Shown: positions 1-9,351, counted from the stretch's first letter. The stretch: 64,000 nucleotides of DNA from Paenibacillus gyeongsangnamensis (GCF_027533625.1 NZ_JAQAGZ010000020.1:62001-126000); one strand, 5' to 3'. Numbers and translations: made by a program. Notes: a model not told the origin generated them from the letters alone.

Positions 1-2
1 TT

Positions 3-1544
3 CAGCCCAAGGAAACCTATGTTACGCCCAAGCTCACGTTGAAGCTGACAAACAAAGGACAATCCAGCTTGAAGCTGCCCGGACTGCAGTTCGCCCTAAG
101 GACACCCGGCGGAGCACAGTATCCGCTGGAACCGGCAGCCGTTGCCGACAAGGTGCTGCTGACGCCGGGGGTGCCGGTCGATCTGCAGCTGAAAGGAGCC
201 ATGATTCCGTCTTCAGCCGCCTCGGGACAAGAGGTTTGGGACGTCATAATATCCCAGACGGTAACGCTAAACAGCGACCAGAAGCTGAATTATCCGATAG
301 CGGCATTGAAAGTGCCGTTATCGGCTCCAAACGCCACTCCGCCAGGTTACACCGCAGAGTACACGAATGCTGACGGAACTTACCGGCTCCAGGCGGACAA
401 GCTCAGCCGAATGCCTTGGGACGACCAGGATGTGCTGGCGGCGGATTTGTCGCTGACTCACGGCGAGGCGAACGCGATGCCCTTTCCCGAGTTGAAGGCA
501 TACTTCATGCTGGACGAAGGCGCCAAGGTGGAGGCTAAGATCATCCGGACCGATCGTGCGGTCGGGCTGCCGGCGGGAACGGCTGTGCATACGATGCTGG
601 CGGCCAAAATTCCATATTTGTACCCCTTCGATTCGGTAAAATTGGTCGTTCAGGAGAAAACCGGCGACCAATCCTCGCAGGATATGGCGCAGTTCGAGCT
701 GCCTCTCGGCAGCGCAACCCTTCCGTCCGTCGCGCTCGGAGGGAGGCAGCCCATCTCGGGAGCGGGGCGCAAAGCCAGCTTCGCTCCGAGGGCGGTCCAT
801 ACCTACATTGACGACAACTCGAAGCTGTTCGAGGTTCAGCTGGAAAGCCGGAACGAAGAGAAGCGATCCGCCGCCGTCCCTAAGCTTACGGCATTCGTGA
901 AGACGCCGGACGATCAGCTGTTCCCGACCAAGCTTCGCGAGGTGAAACAGCGTCTGAACCCTTCGGGTAAAGCGCTGCAATCGTTTACCGCCAAGCTTCC
1001 GATGGATATGGATACCTCCGGTTTGAAGCTGGTCATTGGCGAATCCACCACCGATCAGCATTGGACGGGACCCGATGAGAAGCCGGACGGCTTCCTGAAT
1101 GCGGTGGAGATGGCGCTCCCTGCGGAAGCGACTGAGGTAAAGCCCAGCCTGAAGAACGTTGCTTTCTTTCCTTACCAGATTTCGCTCGGCCATGTGCAAA
1201 CCTGGCTCGACAGAAAGGAGCTACGGGTCCTTTTCCGCTACAAGCTGGAGAAGGACAGCTATTTTGAGACGAATACGGACGGCACGAAGCTGGTCATCGA
1301 ATTCGAGGACATCAAAGGCAATGTAAAGCTGAGCCAAAGCTTTTTCCTGGAGACCGCGCCTTCCACGGACGACAAGAAGCTGGAACTCGGGGAGCATGAT
1401 ACGAAGCTCACTTGGGCGGACCCCGATCTGGTATTCCTGGTCGAACAGCTGAAGCAATACAAGCTGTCGGTATACAGCGAGCTTCAGGGTAAGCGCAAGC
1501 TGCTTGCTTCGCAGAAGGTCGATTGGTTTACGATATTGGATTAA
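3..1544 (+). CDS. Partial large beta-repeat protein, C-terminal part, function unknown
   Basis: The reading frame is open from the first bases of the window, so the gene begins upstream; the TTG at 39 is only the first in-window start-like codon and is not preceded by a ribosome binding site. The visible part (about 513 residues) is rich in predicted beta strands. It contains at least three similar segments, each with a conserved 'LKLPGLQF...TPGG'-, 'PELKAYFMLDEG'- or 'PKLTAFVKTPDD'-like strand followed by a '...KLVIGE/KLVVQE' strand, which suggests tandem immunoglobulin-like domains of 110-150 residues. No catalytic motif or membrane anchor is visible in this part. A secreted or envelope protein is inferred from the composition only. 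A terminator follows at 1557. Confidence 0.75.
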   Translation, partial: QPKETYVTPKLTLKLTNKGQSSLKLPGLQFALRTPGGAQYPLEPAAVADKVLLTPGVPVDLQLKGAMIPSSAASGQEVWDVIISQTVTLNSDQKLNYPIAALKVPLSAPNATPPGYTAEYTNADGTYRLQADKLSRMPWDDQDVLAADLSLTHGEANAMPFPELKAYFMLDEGAKVEAKIIRTDRAVGLPAGTAVHTMLAAKIPYLYPFDSVKLVVQEKTGDQSSQDMAQFELPLGSATLPSVALGGRQPISGAGRKASFAPRAVHTYIDDNSKLFEVQLESRNEEKRSAAVPKLTAFVKTPDDQLFPTKLREVKQRLNPSGKALQSFTAKLPMDMDTSGLKLVIGESTTDQHWTGPDEKPDGFLNAVEMALPAEATEVKPSLKNVAFFPYQISLGHVQTWLDRKELRVLFRYKLEKDSYFETNTDGTKLVIEFEDIKGNVKLSQSFFLETAPSTDDKKLELGEHDTKLTWADPDLVFLVEQLKQYKLSVYSELQGKRKLLASQKVDWFTILD

Positions 1545-1556
1545 GCCAGGTTTTTG

Positions 1557-1590
1557 CTCCCGGAACATGATTCCGGGAGTATTTTTTCTT
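1557..1590 (+). terminator. Rho-independent terminator after the beta-repeat protein
   Basis: CTCCCGGAA and TTCCGGGAG form a 9-bp stem with a 5-base loop, followed by a T-rich tract, 12 bases after the stop codon. Confidence 0.85.
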
Positions 1591-1650
1591 TTGGAGTACG
1601 GTGTGATAGAATGGAAGAATGAGCCTTGAGGCGAAGGAGCGTGGCAAACG

Positions 1651-2148
1651 ATGCGCATCGGAGTAGTTTCCGATACTCATATGTATTCACGGGCGAAGGC
1701 GCTGCCTGCTGCTTTGGTCCGCGGGCTCGTCGGGGTTGATTTGATCCTGCACGCCGGGGATTGGGTGGACGAAGAGGTGGTTGACTTGTTCCTCGCTATT
1801 GCGCCGGTTGAGGCGATTGCAGGCAATAATGACGGCCCTTCCTTAGTCAGACGATTCGGCCGCAGGAAGGAACTGACGCTGGGCGGAAAAAAGATCGGAA
1901 TGGTGCACGGAGACGGAGGACGTCAAACGGCGGAAACCGCTTTTCACAGCTTTAAAGCGGCGCCGGTTGATTTAATCGTGTTCGGACACTCGCATATTCC
2001 GTATTTGGAGCGGCGCGGCGGCGTACTGCTGTTTAATCCCGGTTCGCCTACCGACAAGCGGCGGCAGCCCAAGTATTCGTTCGGTATAGTGACGTTAGGG
2101 GAAACGATAACGGCCGAGCATCACTATTACGATAGCAAAGAGGCGTGA
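1651..2148 (+). CDS. YfcE/MJ0936-family metallophosphodiesterase
   Basis: 165 residues, the normal length for the small calcineurin-like phosphodiesterases (B. subtilis YsnB, E. coli YfcE). All metal-site motifs are present: D8-x-H10 (SDTH), D37 (HAGDW), the GNND box at 57-60, H85 (VHGD) and GHSH with H112 and H114. Family members hydrolyse phosphodiester model substrates with Mn or another divalent metal; the natural substrate is generally unknown. It is probably cytoplasmic. The gene stands between a terminator and the ytxJ-like gene 45 bases downstream, with which it may be co-transcribed. Confidence 0.88.
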   Translation: MRIGVVSDTHMYSRAKALPAALVRGLVGVDLILHAGDWVDEEVVDLFLAIAPVEAIAGNNDGPSLVRRFGRRKELTLGGKKIGMVHGDGGRQTAETAFHSFKAAPVDLIVFGHSHIPYLERRGGVLLFNPGSPTDKRRQPKYSFGIVTLGETITAEHHYYDSKEA

Positions 2149-2192
2149 CCGGCGGATGGCCGGCCGCATGTTCATGATGAGGAGGAATCGAT

Positions 2193-2534
2193 ATGAGCCA
2201 GTGGAAAGAAATTACGACGAATGAAGAATGGAATGACTTAATGTCCGGCTCTCAGGAGAAGCCGGTTGTGATCCTCAAGCATAGCACCGCTTGCCCTGTC
2301 AGCTTCAATGCGCTGAAGGAATATGATGCGTACCTCGGGAAAAACCCGAATCCGAATGTCGATTATGCCTTGGTGAAGGTGATCGAATCGCGTCCGGTCT
2401 CGAATCAGATCGCTGAGGATACCGGCGTGAAGCATGCTTCTCCGCAAATTTTATATATCAAAGATAAAGAAACGATCTGGAATACGTCCCACTGGGCCAT
2501 TACCGAAGAGCACATCACGGCGGTATTGGACTAA
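2193..2534 (+). CDS. ytxJ: Bacillithiol-system redox protein YtxJ
   Basis: 113 residues with a thioredoxin-like fold. The hallmark is a single active cysteine in the segment 'STACPVS' (C34), as in YtxJ, which is proposed to act as a monothiol bacilliredoxin-like protein in bacillithiol-using Firmicutes. The cis-proline region 'ASPQILYIKD' follows at about 90-98. The start is supported by GAGGAGG eight bases before the ATG. It supports a bacillithiol-producing host; the redox role is known from the family, not shown here. Confidence 0.85.
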   Translation: MSQWKEITTNEEWNDLMSGSQEKPVVILKHSTACPVSFNALKEYDAYLGKNPNPNVDYALVKVIESRPVSNQIAEDTGVKHASPQILYIKDKETIWNTSHWAITEEHITAVLD

Positions 2535-2570
2535 AATCCGAATTTGCGTTGGAAGGAAGGGGAGTCCTCC

Positions 2571-3374
2571 ATGAGTGTCCAGCCATTCCCGTTTTTTTCC
2601 GGTGCCTTGTTCGCCCGGAAAGTATGCCATGTTTATTTACCCCCCAGCTATCACGCGTCGGAGGACCGGAGGTACCCGGTCATTTATTTGCTTCATGGCT
2701 TGTACGGCTCCGAGGCGCATTGGCTCTTGAAAGGACAGGCGGAGGCCACGCTCTACCGGATGATGCGTTCCGGCAGCCTGCGCGAGAGCATCATCGTCAT
2801 GCCGAGCGACGGGGGCTACGGGCACGGGACGTTCTATGTAAACTGGTACGACGGCTCGGGCCGGTTCGAGGACTATATTCTATACGATCTGATTCCGGCC
2901 ATCGACCGGGAATTCCGGACGATAGCTTCCGCCGAGCACCGCGCGGTGTGCGGTTTGTCCATGGGAGGCTATGGGGCGTTTGTGCTGTCGCTGCGGAATC
3001 CGGACGTATTCACCGCAGCTTCTAGCATCGCAGGAGCGCTTACGGCCACAAGTCAATTGACCGAGGACATGCTTCGTACCGACGTGTGCCGCATGATCGG
3101 CCCCGTGCAGGGACCGTTCGCCAAGGAGCTTGACCTACATGTGCTGGCTGCGAGAAGGGTGAAGGAAGAGAAGAAGCCCGCGCTGCATTTCAATTGCGGG
3201 AAGTCGGATTACTTGTATCCGCTCAACGTCGCATACAAATCGCTGCTGGAGCAAATCCGTTACCCCCACGAATATATGGAGTTTGAGGGGGAGCATAACT
3301 GGGATTATTTCGGCAAGCATTTGACCGAAGCTCTGGACTTTATCGAACGCCAATTTGCGGCAGCCGCAACGTAA
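2571..3374 (+). CDS. Alpha/beta-hydrolase esterase (EstA/tributyrin esterase-like)
   Basis: 267 residues from the ATG at 2571, which has GGAAGGGGAG just upstream; an in-frame TTG at 2544 is less likely. The fold begins with 'YPVIYLLHGLYGSEAHW', the oxyanion region. The nucleophile elbow is GLSMGG (S130), with probable triad partners D213 (GKSDYLYP) and H242 (EGEHNW). This matches the putative esterase/S-formylglutathione hydrolase-like family that includes tributyrin esterase EstA. No signal peptide is apparent, so it is probably cytoplasmic. The substrate is unknown. It is convergent with the large kinase-like gene; a copy of the repeat element and a terminator separate them. Confidence 0.85.
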   Translation: MSVQPFPFFSGALFARKVCHVYLPPSYHASEDRRYPVIYLLHGLYGSEAHWLLKGQAEATLYRMMRSGSLRESIIVMPSDGGYGHGTFYVNWYDGSGRFEDYILYDLIPAIDREFRTIASAEHRAVCGLSMGGYGAFVLSLRNPDVFTAASSIAGALTATSQLTEDMLRTDVCRMIGPVQGPFAKELDLHVLAARRVKEEKKPALHFNCGKSDYLYPLNVAYKSLLEQIRYPHEYMEFEGEHNWDYFGKHLTEALDFIERQFAAAAT

Positions 3375-3393
3375 GCGGGATTTATTTTGCACC

Positions 3394-3494
3394 CAGGATA
3401 AACGGCTACGCCGTCCTTGTCTTACAAGGACTAGCGCGTTTATCAAGGTTGATGCGAAGCTATAAGCTGCAAAAATTTATAAAGTCTTATCAAC
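3394..3494 (-). repeat. Terminator-associated structured repeat, copy A
   Basis: About 100 bp, in reverse orientation to the four other copies (34445, 37069, 45543, 58504). On the minus strand it begins GTTGATAAG, two bases after the T-tract of the terminator of the large kinase-like gene, and ends CGTTTATCCTGG. It has an AT-rich hairpin half, the conserved linker AGCTTCGCATCAACC, and a GC-rich hairpin built on GTCCTTG-taaga-CAAGGAC. It contains no credible gene. Confidence 0.9.
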
Positions 3495-3531
3495 CAAAAT
3501 AAGCCCATCGCACTTTTATGGCGATGGGCTT
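3495..3531 (-). terminator. Terminator of the kinase-like gene
   Basis: On the minus strand, AAGCCCATCGC pairs perfectly with GCGATGGGCTT across a 9-base loop and is followed by ATTTT. It lies eight bases after the stop codon of the gene ending at 3540. Repeat copy A begins directly after the T-tract. Confidence 0.85.
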
Positions 3532-3539
3532 TGATATGC

Positions 3540-6500
3540 TTAGCCTTCCACTACCTGACCTATCGCCGGTGTAAGCGGGTAGGCCGGCTCCGCTTTACGG
3601 GGGAAATAAACCGAGAAGGTGGTGCCGACGCCTTCCTCCGAATGGCACTCGATGCTGCCGCCGTAATGCTGCAGGTAATTTTGGGCGATATGGAGCCCGA
3701 GACCGGAATTGGCCGATCCGGATTTGGTCGAGAACCCTTTATCGAAGATGCGGCTCCGCTGTTCTTCGGCAATATAAGAGCCTGTATTAAACACGGTTAG
3801 CTTATAGAAGCCGTCTTCGATCATAATCGTGAGCTTCAAAGTGCGAAGCGGATCGTCCGGAGGAATCGCTTCGATCGCGTTCTTGAGCAAATTATGTACG
3901 ATACTGGAGAAATAGCTGATGGGAACCGTCAGCCCGTCAAAGGGACAGTCCAGCTCTCCGCCGACCTGCAGGTCGATTTTGCCGGAAATGCAGTGCAGGG
4001 ACACATTGCTCAGCACAACGCCCAGAACGGGGAATTTGACGGAGTTGACGACGGATTGCTGAACAATCTCCTTGCACCAGACGGAGATGTAGTCCTTCGC
4101 CATATCGTATTTGTTCATCATCAGCAGCGCGTGAACCGTCTGGACGTTGTTGATCAGCTCATGCTGCGCTTTCCGGATGTTCAGCATGGTCGCTTCCGCC
4201 GATTGTACCCAGCGCTCCTTCTCATCAAGACGAAGCCGTACGTTCTTCTCCTGCTCCTCCAGCAGCTGAAGCTTATAGTCCTTGTACTCCAGATGGGCAT
4301 ACAGCTTCGTATTCTCAATCCACATCGCGATCTCGGAAGCAAGCAGCTTCAAGGTTCCCCAGCGTTCTTCATGAAAGACGCCGCTGGCGGATTGATTCTC
4401 CAAATAAAGAATGCCTGCCAGCTTGCCCAGGTTGATAATCGGCAAACAAAGCACGGACTTCGGCTTCCTGAGCTGAATATAAGGATCCTTGCTGAAGGTA
4501 TGAAGCTCGCCTTCGTCGTCCAGGCAGAGGGCCCGTTCCGTTCTGGCCGCGAATTGCAGCACCTGGACGGCGGCCGAATCGCATTCCTCCAGCGGAAGGG
4601 CGTGCATTGCGTTCAGCGGCTGCCTCAGCATCTTCTCTGCTTCCACGAACAGCTTGTTGTCTCTGGCCAGCATGAGCAGCCCTTTGTCGGCTCCGGCATT
4701 TTCGAGCAAAATCGTCATGATGCTGTCCAGCATGTGATGAAAAGCTTCTCCGCCGCTGATCGCCTGGGAAGCCTTGACCATCGTCGAGACATCGATCGTC
4801 GGTTCGCCGGCCTGAGCGCGGCTGACGAGATAAGGATGCTTCCGCTCCAAATCCGCGACCTTTCTTACGGCACCCCACTTGGCGTAGAGGGCTCGCGCCT
4901 CGAGCAGATAAGAGCGGGCGATCTTTAGCTTTCCGGCTGCGATGTAAAACTTGGCCGCGCACTCGTTTGCCAGCGCTTCGTAGTTTAAGAAGCGATTTTT
5001 GCCCGCATAATGAATCGACTGCTCATATTTTTCCATGGCGGCAGCGCCTTCTCCGTGAATACGGCACCACTCCGCTTCGAGCAGCAGCTTAAGGTGCAGG
5101 AAATTATCAGGCGAGTGCCGCGCCCACTTCTCGAGGAAGCGGATGCTCTGACGTATCGCAGTGCGATATTTGTTTCGGTCGGCAGGAGAGGCGAACGGAT
5201 ACAAGGCGGCGTATACAAGCGCCCGGTTAAAGTAGTGAAGATTGACAAACAGCAGACCGAAGACCGATTTCAAATTATCTTCGATGGCCTCGCTGACCGC
5301 TTTGGCTTCCTCCAACCGGTCGAACATATAAAATGCCAGCACCTGATGCACATAATAGGTATGTATGACCGCCTTGTTCCCGAAGCCTTGCAGCTGGAGC
5401 TGCTCCTCTTCGTTCATGAACGGCTGAATCAAAGCCTCTTCCTCCGGATGAGTCGACAGGGGAGGAGACTCCTTCAGGAACAACATAAACCGCTGCAGTA
5501 CCGTATAGATCGAGATCGTATCCTGATCTTGGGCTTTATTAATAAACAAACGGTACTCTTCGGACTCCTTGAATATCTCGCTCAAATGATCGCCTTTGTA
5601 TAACCGCAGAAAAAAGCTGAAGGCGATCGAATATCCGGCGTAAACGAAATCGCCTGATTCCGTTCCGAACCGGTAAGCCTTCCGCAAGTAGGCCACATTC
5701 TGATCGATGTGGTCCTTGAGGTTGCTGGTAAAAGCGCCATAGCCGAAATAAACCTTGCACTTGATGGCCAAGTTATCGAACGCATCGCTCAGCTTCAGTC
5801 CGAGCAGTCCGTAATCCCAGCCGGCCTTCAATCTCCCGAAGATGGAGCTGAGAATGACGCTGTAGGTGGAATAGGCGAACGCCGATCCCTCCGACTGGCC
5901 GTGAATAAGCGAATAGTTGAACATCTTGAGCATTAAATAAATATACAAGTCCGAATTTAAGAAATAGGCCGGCGGGATCAGATTTACCATCAGACGCATG
6001 ACGCTTATGTGGACGGGATCCGTCATGACGGGAGCATCGAGCAGATCCTCAGGATGCTTCGAGCCCATGTTCCACCGGGTTTTGAGCATTTCCCATAAGA
6101 TGGCGGCCCGGTTCGGGGTGCCCAGAATCGGGACGCCGAGCAGGCGCAGCCCTTCCAGTCCCATCTCCAGCGCCTGCATATGCTCACCCATGTTGGTGTA
6201 GAGCACCATCATCGAATTATAGGCTTCAGCCTTCTCCACATTCGTCCGGGCGCGGGATACGACGGTCTCGAACGTGCGCTTGGCTTCACCGAAGTGTCCG
6301 CATAAATATTCCAGCTCGGCAAGCTCGAGCGATAGGGAGAACGTTAGCGGGTACTGGTCATTCCAGCTGATCGGCTTATTCAGCATATGAAGGCCGTAGT
6401 TGGCATACTTCAGCGCCGTGTCATAGGCTGCGCTTCGTTTGGCCTTGCGGCAGGCAGACAAGTTCAGCTGGGCGAGCTGCTCCTTCTCCTGGCACGAGCT

Positions 6501-8690
6501 CAGCAACTCCAGACCCTGGTTCAACTGGTTCGCGATTTCGAAGACGCGGTCCTCCTGCTGCTCTGAAGTCCAAATCTGCTGGTAGAGCTTGCCGATTCGG
6601 ATATGCATCTGCTTCTTGTGTTCCTTGTCGACAAGGGAATAGACGGCTTGGAGCACGCGGTCGTGCATGAACTTGTAGACCGGGTCGTGTTCCTGATTCG
6701 GCATGGGAACAGCCAAGACGAGACCGTCCTTGCTTGCCTGATTCAAAAGTCCCATGACTTCATCCGAAGACTGCTCGGTCACGAGCGAGAGCAGCTCCAC
6801 ATTGAATTGGTTTCCGATACATGCGGCATGCATCAGCACATGCTGCAGAGGTTCAGGAAGCCGCTTGATTTTGTTAATCATGAAGTCGACGACATTGTCC
6901 GTGATATGAAGCTCTTGGATTTGCCCCGCTTCCCATTCCCAGAAACCGCTGTCGTAATTAAAGTACAGGAGCTTCTGATCGTAAAGCGAGCGGAAAAATT
7001 GCTTTGTAAAAAACGGATTTCCCTTCGTCTTGCTCATAATTTGGGCCGACAAATCTTCAATCGGCTGACGGACCGGCCTGAGGGTATCCCGCACCATCGT
7101 CTCAATATGCGTAGGCTGCAGGGGCTCCAGCTCCAATTGAATCAGATGGAGATTGGCGTTACGGGCGAGCTTATCCGTCATCAAGCGAACGGGATGGGAT
7201 TCGCCGAGCTCCTGATCCCGGTATGCGCCGATAAACAGGACGTATTTCTCGATAGCCCGCTGCGCCATGTCCTGAATCAGCTGAATCGAGCCGGGGTCGG
7301 CCCACTGCAAGTCGTCAAGAAACATAATCATCGGCCGTTCTTTGCTGATGAAGACGGACAAGTATTTCTCCAGCGTCAGGATAAACCGGTTGTGCATTTC
7401 AGCAGGAGGGAGCTTCGCGAGCGGCGGCTGTTTGCCGAGAATCAGCTCAAGCTCCGGAACCATATCGATCAGCACTTGACCGTTCGGCGATACGGCTTCC
7501 AAAATGCGTTCTTTCCAAATTTGAAAATCGTTCTCATTTAGGGTGAGCAAATATTGAATCTGCTGCTTGCCCGCTTGTATGATCGCTTGATAAGGAAGAT
7601 CTTCCCTGAATTGATCGAATTTGCCGGTGATGAACAAGCCCGGCTGCCGCTGCAGCGACTTTTGAAACTCGTGAATCAGATAAGACTTGCCGACGCCGGA
7701 CATTCCTTTGACAAGTACGAACTCGAGACCGCCTTGGCTTGCGCTGGTATAGGCATGCCTCAAGGCTGCGAGCTCCTCGCTCCGTCCATAGATCGTCTCG
7801 GACACATAGAATTGATCCGATCCGCCGGACGCCCCGACCTCGAAGTCCGGAATGCGGCCATGGAGCTCCAGCTCCGACAGGCAGCGCTCCAAATCCAGCT
7901 GCAGAGCAAATGCGCTGGGGTATCGCTGTTCCGGATGCTTGGCCAAGCATTTCATGATGAGATCCGACAGCGTCTTCGGAATGAGGGGAGACCGCTGCGC
8001 AGGGGGAATGGGCTGATGGGCTACGTGACAATGCGCCAACTCATTCACGTCTTCGCTATGAAAAGGAGGAACGCCGGTCAGCATTTCATAAAATAAGACG
8101 CCCAGCGAATAGAGATCGGAGCGGTAATTCACCTTGCGGTTCATCCGTCCCGTCTGCTCCGGCGATACATAAACGAAGGAATGCAGTTCCTCGCCGCTTT
8201 CGAAATGCGGTTTATTGTTTTCGATGGAGGAAAAAGGCTCCGCTGCGTAAAAATCCGAAATTTTCACGCTTTTTCCTTCGGATTCGACAAAAAAACTATA
8301 TAACGAAAGCCGCAGATGAGCCCAATTCAGCCGGTGCAGCTGATGAACGGCCTCCGACATGGAAACGGCCAGCGGCAGAAAATGATGGATCGCAACCGGG
8401 CCTGCGCTCAGCAGCGAAGAAAGCGGAACCTCCCCCTCATCACGGAGCAGCAGCGCCGTTTCTTGTTCAAAGGCGATCAGCTCCAAGGGGAACATCCGCT
8501 GAGCAAGCGGAAGCGAGCCTCCCGTTTCCAGTTCTCTGCGCAGCAGGGAGCCGTCCGCCCGAAGAGGGTGGACGTGCTTTTGTCTCTTCAGTAACCGAAT
8601 CTCATTCGTCTCGGTATGGGTTGCCCGGTATAAAACAAATGAACCGCTGTCATACAGTCGGTCCAGCGTAACCCCGTTCATGTTCCACAT
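3540..8690 (-). CDS. Giant (pseudo)kinase / AAA ATPase / GAF / histidine kinase sensor
   Basis: 1716 residues with the architecture of the 'trifunctional' Ser/Thr-kinase/ATPase/histidine-kinase family. Residues 1-270 are kinase-like. An AAA-type NTPase follows, with Walker A GMSGVGKS near 328 and Walker B 'MIMFLDDLQWAD' near 458. A long helical (TPR-like) region spans about 650-1280 and a GAF domain about 1300-1470. A short DHp-like helix with 'QHELINNVQ' lies near 1510, and the HATPase has an N-box 'LLKNAIEAIP' near 1600 and G-boxes FDKGFSTK and GLGLHIA. The DHp segment resembles the Spo0B/DcuS type. In the kinase part the HRD loop reads 'WAHLRLSLY' and DFG reads DFY, so it is probably a pseudokinase, although the SPEQTGRMNR segment is intact. 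No response regulator is adjacent (orphan). The start has GGAGG 11 bases upstream; an ATG three codons in is the alternative. Confidence 0.9.
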   Translation of the reverse strand: MWNMNGVTLDRLYDSGSFVLYRATHTETNEIRLLKRQKHVHPLRADGSLLRRELETGGSLPLAQRMFPLELIAFEQETALLLRDEGEVPLSSLLSAGPVAIHHFLPLAVSMSEAVHQLHRLNWAHLRLSLYSFFVESEGKSVKISDFYAAEPFSSIENNKPHFESGEELHSFVYVSPEQTGRMNRKVNYRSDLYSLGVLFYEMLTGVPPFHSEDVNELAHCHVAHQPIPPAQRSPLIPKTLSDLIMKCLAKHPEQRYPSAFALQLDLERCLSELELHGRIPDFEVGASGGSDQFYVSETIYGRSEELAALRHAYTSASQGGLEFVLVKGMSGVGKSYLIHEFQKSLQRQPGLFITGKFDQFREDLPYQAIIQAGKQQIQYLLTLNENDFQIWKERILEAVSPNGQVLIDMVPELELILGKQPPLAKLPPAEMHNRFILTLEKYLSVFISKERPMIMFLDDLQWADPGSIQLIQDMAQRAIEKYVLFIGAYRDQELGESHPVRLMTDKLARNANLHLIQLELEPLQPTHIETMVRDTLRPVRQPIEDLSAQIMSKTKGNPFFTKQFFRSLYDQKLLYFNYDSGFWEWEAGQIQELHITDNVVDFMINKIKRLPEPLQHVLMHAACIGNQFNVELLSLVTEQSSDEVMGLLNQASKDGLVLAVPMPNQEHDPVYKFMHDRVLQAVYSLVDKEHKKQMHIRIGKLYQQIWTSEQQEDRVFEIANQLNQGLELLSSCQEKEQLAQLNLSACRKAKRSAAYDTALKYANYGLHMLNKPISWNDQYPLTFSLSLELAELEYLCGHFGEAKRTFETVVSRARTNVEKAEAYNSMMVLYTNMGEHMQALEMGLEGLRLLGVPILGTPNRAAILWEMLKTRWNMGSKHPEDLLDAPVMTDPVHISVMRLMVNLIPPAYFLNSDLYIYLMLKMFNYSLIHGQSEGSAFAYSTYSVILSSIFGRLKAGWDYGLLGLKLSDAFDNLAIKCKVYFGYGAFTSNLKDHIDQNVAYLRKAYRFGTESGDFVYAGYSIAFSFFLRLYKGDHLSEIFKESEEYRLFINKAQDQDTISIYTVLQRFMLFLKESPPLSTHPEEEALIQPFMNEEEQLQLQGFGNKAVIHTYYVHQVLAFYMFDRLEEAKAVSEAIEDNLKSVFGLLFVNLHYFNRALVYAALYPFASPADRNKYRTAIRQSIRFLEKWARHSPDNFLHLKLLLEAEWCRIHGEGAAAMEKYEQSIHYAGKNRFLNYEALANECAAKFYIAAGKLKIARSYLLEARALYAKWGAVRKVADLERKHPYLVSRAQAGEPTIDVSTMVKASQAISGGEAFHHMLDSIMTILLENAGADKGLLMLARDNKLFVEAEKMLRQPLNAMHALPLEECDSAAVQVLQFAARTERALCLDDEGELHTFSKDPYIQLRKPKSVLCLPIINLGKLAGILYLENQSASGVFHEERWGTLKLLASEIAMWIENTKLYAHLEYKDYKLQLLEEQEKNVRLRLDEKERWVQSAEATMLNIRKAQHELINNVQTVHALLMMNKYDMAKDYISVWCKEIVQQSVVNSVKFPVLGVVLSNVSLHCISGKIDLQVGGELDCPFDGLTVPISYFSSIVHNLLKNAIEAIPPDDPLRTLKLTIMIEDGFYKLTVFNTGSYIAEEQRSRIFDKGFSTKSGSANSGLGLHIAQNYLQHYGGSIECHSEEGVGTTFSVYFPRKAEPAYPLTPAIGQVVEG

Positions 8691-8730
8691 GCTGGGTATG
8701 GCCTCCGATACGGTTGCTTTATTTCAAAAC

Positions 8731-8759
8731 ATTTTACTTTTTTCAAACATGGGAAGCAA
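8731..8759 (-). promoter_or_regulatory. Sigma-A type promoter for the kinase-like gene
   Basis: On the minus strand TTGCTT and TAAAAT are separated by 17 bases, about 40 bases before the start codon at 8690. Confidence 0.55.
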
Positions 8760-8815
8760 TAAGATTCGTGAAGCGGGAAGATGATTACCTTCTTTGGTGC
8801 CAGTCTTGCAGCCTC

Positions 8816-9250
8816 TTAGGATTTCTTAGGGAGCGCCTCCGCCAGACGCTTCATGTATTCCACAAGCTGGTATCGCTCCGACTCCGACAACCGCTCGAAC
8901 GGTTCCGTAAGCGACTCCGCCCACAAGGCTTCGGTTCGCCGGATGATACTGAGCCCTTCCTCGGTCAAGCTGACGAAACGGACCCTTGCGTCCGGTTCGC
9001 TGGACTCGCGGTATACCAGTCCCGCCTTTTCCAGCCGGTCGATCATTTGCGTCATGGTACTGGGTCTCACATCCAGATGGACAGCCAATTGGCCGACCGT
9101 CCGCGGGCCGGTACGATTCAGGTTGCGCAGGAGAAGCCACTGAACCCGTGTGAGCGGCGTATTCTGCTGGTCAAATACGTTGGAACGGAGGAAGCGGTTG
9201 ATGGCTTGCATGTGCGTAATAAATTGTTCAAGGGTTTCTCTAGTTTCCAT
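8816..9250 (-). CDS. MarR-family transcriptional regulator
   Basis: 144 residues, typical of MarR repressors. The winged helix-turn-helix runs from about 38 to 100, with the recognition region 'VGQLAVHLDVRPSTMTQMIDRLEKAGLV' and a wing 'EPDARVRFVSLTEEG', and is flanked by N- and C-terminal dimerisation helices. GGGAGG lies five bases upstream of the ATG. No redox-sensing cysteine is present, so an OhrR-type thiol switch is unlikely; the ligand is unknown. It is divergent from the YfhF-like epimerase gene, a usual arrangement for a MarR regulator and its target, but regulation of that gene is inference. Confidence 0.88.
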   Translation of the reverse strand: METRETLEQFITHMQAINRFLRSNVFDQQNTPLTRVQWLLLRNLNRTGPRTVGQLAVHLDVRPSTMTQMIDRLEKAGLVYRESSEPDARVRFVSLTEEGLSIIRRTEALWAESLTEPFERLSESERYQLVEYMKRLAEALPKKS

Positions 9251-9270
9251 ACATCGAACCTCCCGTTTAA

Positions 9271-9300
9271 ATTATATAGTGAAACGAAACAAACTGACAA
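9271..9300 (-). promoter_or_regulatory. Promoter of the marR-like gene
   Basis: On the minus strand TTGTCA and TATAAT are separated by 18 bases, about 20 bases before the start codon. The region between is AT-rich and could hold the operator. Confidence 0.6.
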
Positions 9301-9351
9301 TGCCGGAAGAACGGATACGGCAACAATTTTGAAAAGTTTTCATATACTTGT

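Noticed and set aside
3894-4928. 344-codon plus-strand frame inside the kinase-like gene
   Set aside because: Antisense to the GAF/histidine-kinase part; no binding site and no domain.
9278-9291. Catabolite-repression (cre) site near the marR promoter
   Set aside because: TGAAACGAAACA is one base too short and lacks the palindromic second half.
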